From positions 34,129,811 through 34,193,810 of the forward strand of contig CM040085.1 of assembly GCA_022496805.1 (NCBI GenBank): a stretch of DNA of 64,000 nucleotides. The letters are read 5' to 3'. Below, one piece after another: positions 58,686-64,000 of this stretch (its first letter is position 1; the number at the start of each line of letters is the position of its first letter). The notes beneath the pieces are model-generated. The model was not told the origin of the DNA. It made no database searches and worked only from the letters and a program-made list of their open reading frames with translations. This DNA comes from Pohlia nutans (lineage: Eukaryota; Streptophyta; Bryopsida; Bryales; Mniaceae). Made by a program: the position numbers and the translations under genes.

Positions 58686-60320
58686 CAGTGTCTTGCAAAA
58701 GTGAGTCAGAACCTTGGAAAGAGAACCTTGGAATGCATTTTTCTACCAACTCATTAAATGAAATCATGGTTTTCAAGATAGAGGAGATACATCATGGAGT
58801 TCATGAACTATTAATAAAGTTTACATTGACACATACATGGGATATAATTAGAGAAAATTGTCCTAATATAAACACATGCCATGACTCAGTTTTGCATGCC
58901 ATTGAGAACTCATGAGTCAAGACATGTGTTTTGCATGCCAAAAATGTATTGAAAACTCATGAGCCCAAATTGGCTTAGGTATATTGAACTCCAATGTTGC
59001 ACTACTGATTCAGAGCTTCATACACATCTTGAGTGGATTTTAATTACACACCATGGTGTACTTAGAGGAGCTTTCTGCAAGTGCTTGTACAGATCTTGAT
59101 AATTCCATTCTGGTGAAGTTGCAAGCTGGTAGGTCCACTAGGGATGTAGGAAATGAATTGCAGGTGTCTCAAAGTCATGTTGCAAGACTGAGAAGGAAGA
59201 GATTGTCTGATATTCCTACTAGTAGTAGTGGTAGACCACAAGCATTGACAAATACACAGAAGAGAGCATGCATTAGAGCTGTCACGTCAGGAGGGTTTGA
59301 AACAACAACACAGGCTACCAAGTATGTACGTGAGGAATGTCAAGTTACTGTAAGTGTTGATACGGTGAGAAGGGTCTTACGTGCAGCGGGGTTGAAATCA
59401 AAGGTGAAGCAGAAGAAACCAAAATTGAACGAGAGGCACATCAAGGATCGACTTGAATTTGCTAGGCGGCATGAGCATTGGACCATTGATGATTGGAAGC
59501 ACGTCATCTTCTCTGACGAGACAAAGGTAAATCGATTTTGCTCAGATGGTCGCAGTTGGTGTTGGATTCGCGATGAACAGTCTTGTGATTTAAGACAAGT
59601 GAAACAGACTGTAAAGTTTGGTCGTGGTTCAATCATGTTGTGGGATTGTATGACATTCCAAGGCTCAGGCATGTTTTGTAGAATTGAAGGAAGAATGGAT
59701 CAACATCAGTACAAAGAAATCTTACAAAGAGATTTGATGTACACCGTGATGGCATATGATCTTGGTCCTTCAAAATTGATTTTTCAGCATGACAATGATC
59801 CCAAACATACAGCAAAAAGTGTTAGCCAATGGCTAAAATTACAAAAGTTTGATGTTCTTAAGTGGCCTGCACAATCTCCTGACCTAAATCCAATTGAGCA
59901 TCTTTGGGCAGGGCTAAAACGTCGACTTAACCAATATGAAAGTGCTCCAAAGGGAATTTTAGAATTGTGGGAACGTATTGAAGAGTGTTGGGCTTCTATA
60001 GAATTAGAAGAGTGTAAGAAGTTGTATGAAAGTATGCCACGGTGAATCCAAGCTCTTTTAGCTGCCAAAGGCAAGTGGACAAAATATTAGATTGTTTCTT
60101 TGATTGAGGATGCAAAACTGAGTCATGAGACACAGTTTCCTTTTGATGTAATTTTCTTGTACATATTAATGTAAGAAGGATTTTCTTTTGCATCAAATTC
60201 TAGCTCACTAAAAGTACTATCATATACAAGTTGTAATTTGTGCAAATCTATCACCAATTTTCCTACATTAGTAACTGTATTCTGATTTACAAGAACTTGA
60301 CTCAGTTTTGCTAGACACTG
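58686..60320 (+). mobile_element. Full-length Tc1-like transposon, 1,635 bp, inactive gene
   Basis: Terminal repeats CAGTGTCTTGCAAAAGTGAG and the inverse of CAGTGTCTAGCAAAACTGAG, with TA on both sides (58,684-58,685 and 60,321-60,322). Inner, oppositely oriented copies lie near 58,881-58,896 (TGACTCAGTTTTGCAT) and 60,110-60,125 (ATGCAAAACTGAGTCA). The end architecture is that of the element at 16,898, although the sequences differ. Confidence 0.93.
59053..60090 (+). pseudogene. Tc1-like DD34E transposase with premature stop
   Basis: The open frame gives 330 aa and stops at TGA (60,043-60,045), right after YESMPR. The same frame continues for 14 more codons (IQALLAAKGKWTKY) to a TAG at 60,088-60,090, matching the end of the intact relative at 17,127. 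Helix-turn-helix regions lie at about 17-50 and 66-114, joined by a GRPQ linker at 60-63. The catalytic triad is complete: Asp155 (IFSDETK), Asp247 (FQHDNDPKHT) and Glu282 (SPDLNPIEHLW), with DD34E spacing. A WDCM at 197-200 replaces the usual Gly after Trp. Loss of the last 15 positions may or may not abolish activity. It is diverged from, but clearly homologous to, the transposase at 17,127. Confidence 0.9.
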
Positions 60321-60796
60321 TAGATACTCATACCACAGGTGTGTACTGTTGTCCGACTTTTTGTCACGCTATACACAGTTCAAGAACTCTGTACGAGTCA
60401 CATTTTTGGTTTTGGCACTACCGGAACCCCAGAAAAAGGCCACCACCCTGGCTTACAGCATCTCCACCCTGCACTCCAAATCTATATGTGCTATGCGATG
60501 AGGTTTCGCCCTCTTATTTAAAATTAAAATTAAAACTTAAAATTCTAAAAAAAATCTATATGTGCTAGAACTCCAACCTATTGTAGGTTAATCGATGGTT
60601 CAGCTGAATAATGATTATTTTTGGAAGTTTTCATTTCCGTATTATGAACATTCATCAATATTCCATTTTTCACCATACTAAAATTTAACATTTTTTGGAA
60701 AAATGAATTTCCAAAACTTTTGAACTTTTGTATTTTATGAATTAGTTTGTGTTGGGCTAGCTATTAATCTAGGGTATATTTGACTAGCCTTTCAAC

Positions 60797-61440
60797 TTAA
60801 CCCCTAAAATAACTTTATAGTCGATGCCATCACTAATAGAAACACTGTCCTCGTAAACTAGAGAAACATGTCCAAAAAGACCCACAACTCATCATGTGGG
60901 GATTTCTTGTGGGTCTTTCTTTGCTAGTCTATGTGGGCGGTGTTTTTACTAATGCATGTTTTGATGAATAGCCTGGAATCTACAATTTTGAACTTTTTAA
61001 TATTAAAATAATGTAAAATGGAGTTTGCTTCCTAAACTAATTTGAATTATGTCAATTAGAGTAAAACTCTACTTGTGAAAGTTATTCAAAGTGGAACACC
61101 TCAATATTGATGGAGTGTTAATTGTTTACTATATTGGGAAAAATATGTTTTTTCCATAAACATTTTGGCTTTTTCCATTTTATGATATAATGTGTACTTT
61201 TGGTCAATCACATCAAGTTTCAAATGCTACAAATAAAAATTGAAATTTAGTTGAAATCTAAAATTAAATGTTTTTTACATTCATAAATAAAAGTTAATAC
61301 TGTTTTTTTTGGAAATCTAACAGTGTCGATAATTTCTAAACATGAAGCTTTTTATTTATATTTTGAGAAAAACTACATCAAAGTTGTGGAAGAGATATTT
61401 CATAACACATTTTTAGTTTGGTGACTTGGTGTAAACCCCT
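60797..61440. repeat. Family F element, decayed copy
   Basis: Left TTAA-CCCCTAAAATAAC. The distal part ('aaaactacatcaaagttgtgg', 'cataacacatttttagt') follows the right end of 4,538-5,441. The right terminus is worn and abuts the family A element at 61,443. Confidence 0.5.
60831..60954. mobile_element. Miniature CACTA-type element, 124 bp
   Basis: CACTAATAGAAACACTGTC at the left; CGGTGTTTTTACTAATG at the right, a mutated inverse differing only by transitions. CAT on both sides is a 3-bp duplication. The interior pairs 'aaagacccacaa' with 'ttgtgggtcttt'. Nested in family F. Confidence 0.65.
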
Positions 61441-61442
61441 TG

Positions 61443-62253
61443 TTAACCCTTTAGTGCCTAGCAAACCACATTATGGTCACTACAACGTCTGAAATGCAAA
61501 TAGCAGAGAATCCGTGAAGAATTGGAACTTCAGTTTTGAAGTTCAGATTTGCGCACATACATTACGCACCTTCCAGAAAAAGAAATTTTCAATTTGGAAT
61601 TGTACAACTATCAAAATACCTATCAACAGAACGCAAAAATACTGCAAATACTTGAAAATACAGTAAATACTTACAAATACAACATATGTATTGTGTAGTA
61701 TTTCTTGTGTTTGGAAGTTTGTTATCTTGTTTTATTTTTTTGGATTGTGTTCTCTTCTTCATCTTCCATTAGTGTGTGTAATCCGATCTTGACTAATGTA
61801 CCCACTCCTGTCAATTTTCAACGTATAAAATTTTGTCCTAAACCGTACATGGACAAGTCACTTTCACTTATAAATCTCACAATAATTATGTGTGAGTCTA
61901 TTTTTGATATGAAAGATTGCAACGGAGAGGTGTTGACATAGGGCATAGCTGAACTTCTTTGCTTTTATTTTTGAAAATTTACCTCAAATTCTATTTAACT
62001 TTGAAGTCACGCACCCCCCAAAATCTCGTTTTTGAGCGTGCATTATACAGTTCAAATACATACTATAATCTTTCGATCCCACCATCGGATGATTCTCAAA
62101 TTTTAATAAAATGTGTGCTCTCGAGTTGAGAATAGAATTGTACGGTTACTTTCTAATTTAACCCATTCCATTTTTGGTAGTCTCAACCACAGTGGAAAAA
62201 CCCACTGAAATCCAGAGTTGTCTTCTACAGTACCATGGGCACTAAAGGGTTAA
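61443..62253. repeat. TTAA-flanked element family A, copy 4, 811 bp
   Basis: TTAACCCTTTAGTGCCTAGC at the left; CATGGGCACTAAAGGGTTAA at the right, same orientation as copy 1. The right third has diverged and lacks the 16-bp palindrome of copies 1-3. Confidence 0.8.
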
Positions 62254-64000
62254 AGTTCTCCACCCTCATACACCAAATATGAATTTCTCAAATAGTCAAT
62301 GAACCATTCACATGAAGAGATTAGGGTATATTCAACTAAACTTGGATCTCAAAATCCATTGCTTAATACATTAAAATGAGGCCTTTGAGGCTCTTTGAAA
62401 GGATCCTCATTATTTTTCATCCAATTTGGTTATGCGTTAGACCCACCTAGTTTAGGGGTAGAGGTGCTTTTAACATCTAAATGCCCTTTAAGCTCTATAT
62501 ATACTCTAGATTTATAGAATGTTGTCAAAAAATAATCTTATCTATGTAAGGGTGAACTGGCTAGTTCCATTTAGAATTAATCATAACTATGAAATTTTAT
62601 TTTTATATTATAAAGTTTTATTTCTTTATATTTTAACTTTTTAATTGTAAAAATCTCTTGAAAAATCTCTAGATAAATCTAAATCTCCCTTCCCCGGCCA
62701 CTGGGTTCTAGAATCACTATATGTTTGTTTAGACCAAAATATGATTATGTTATCAAATATGTTGTATATTCAAATTCAATGGTTTATGTACCTAATTATG
62801 TAAGTGTAGTGAAATTTGCCAACAATTACATGCTAGATGCAAGAATACATGCAAAAAACACATTGCCAAAAAAGGTCTTTGGAATAAAGAAATGAACTCT
62901 TAACTGTTCAACCATCACATTACTTAGTGAATGATGACCATGCTCTAAATTAATTTTTATCCACTACAAGTTAGTTTTTTATCCATTTAAATTTAATATA
63001 AAAAAAAAATTCTTGTCGTAAAATTCTAAAATTACTTTGAATTGATGATGGTTTGAAATTATGTCAAGGTAAAAAAGTATGGCTCTTTGAGTTTAAAATG
63101 CGGCTCCTAGATAATTTTAGTGATTCCAAAATTTGCAATATTGAGGGTTTTCCATTTCAAACCCGTTACAACAATTTTCATTCAAAAATTGTCAATAACT
63201 TATATATGATCAAACGTAAAAAGAATTGTTAGTTTCTTGTTTGAAATTTAATTATTAAATTTTGATGATAGCAATGGTACATCCATCTATATAGATATAA
63301 TCAACAATGTATAATCTACATATTTTGAGTCCCAATGACCCTTTGTCTGGTGGGCACTGGGTCATTGATATTACGAACGGACACTTTATTCACACCGGCC
63401 TTGAAGGAGGACCGGAGTTTCTATCTCTCTACATATTTTGTAAAATGTTATCACCTGATTAGTCGTCCAAATTGTATATTTTAAAACATCTTTATAAAAT
63501 GTCAACATTGGAGTTGTCCTTGAGGCTTTAGGGGTTATAGGCCTACTTCTATATAAATCTACTAGACAAATGTTTTTTTGGGGGTTGGCTCACTAATAGT
63601 AGAGTCAAAGCCAAAAACCCATAGGATGATATTTCCATTTAAGCCCAATTGGCAACAAATCTTAAAGCTTTTTGAAAAGAAAAAATCTTCCAATTTAAAC
63701 ATGTTGTAGTATTCCATGCAAGAGTTCAATACGACAATTCTAGTTGCAAAACCGTCTTTGCGTACATACTTGCACAATTTGCGTTATATAATAGATATAT
63801 GTGATTTTTATTTTTTATTTTTTGTAATTAGCACCAGTCAACTTGCTTAGAATCTTATGAGAAATAATTGGGTAAATTGATAAGAGTATTTCAAAGAATT
63901 ATTGGTATGTTGCCTATCAGAAGTGAATCATTACTTGTACTTCCAGATTGTTATATTAGTTTGTAGTCTAATGTCTATATCCTCCAAACTCACATGGAAG
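62254..64000. other. AT-rich DNA to the window edge
   Basis: A worn right end (CTTTAGGGGTTAT) lies at 63,526-63,538. No gene recognised. Confidence 0.45.

Overview
The window looks like nuclear DNA from a land plant, probably a vascular plant with a large, repeat-rich genome. It is AT-rich, and only one gene is clearly supported in 64 kb. That gene is an R2R3-MYB transcription factor of the plant-specific subgroup 21 type, with the usual two introns, in a GC-richer island (about 9.9-12.3 kb, minus strand). Stowaway-, Tourist- and CACTA-type miniature elements and 5'-truncated LINEs also fit a plant. The sequence alone does not let me name the lineage.

Most of the rest is DNA transposons. (1) At least fifteen elements, in about ten unrelated families, are bounded by TTAA (twice TTAT) followed by an inverted terminal sequence starting CCC(C/T)(T/A)(A/T)A. 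This is the signature of piggyBac-type transposons, a group I would not expect to be abundant in a plant. None encodes a recognisable transposase. (2) Two full-length Tc1-like elements carry DD34E transposases: one intact (16.9-18.5 kb) and one with a stop codon 15 codons before the normal end (58.7-60.3 kb). Both have an inverted inner copy of the terminal repeat at each end. (3) There are several TA-flanked MITEs starting AGGT, one Stowaway, Tourist-like MITEs with TNA target duplications, and small CACTA-type elements with 3-bp duplications. (4) There is one SINE-like insert with a 12-bp target duplication, and several LINE 3' ends.

Layout: 0-9.9 kb, MITEs in AT-rich DNA; 9.9-12.3 kb, the MYB gene; 12.3-16.5 kb, a gene-fragment-like ORF and TTAA elements; 16.9-18.5 kb, the intact Tc1-like element; 18.5-32 kb, mixed MITEs, a SINE and nested TTAA elements; 32.8-33.8 kb, a decayed 92-bp tandem repeat; 34-43 kb, a dense run of TTAA elements, one carrying a 977-bp foldback element; 43-50.9 kb, LINE pieces and a four-level nest of MITEs; 51.6-53.3 kb, a roughly 340-bp tandem repeat; 53.3-58 kb, a TTAA element, a LINE, a Tourist element and a long palindrome; 58.7-60.3 kb, the second Tc1-like element; 60.8-64 kb, TTAA elements and plain AT-rich DNA.

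Nesting and paralogous near-empty sites give several independent checks of target-site preference and a relative order of insertion.
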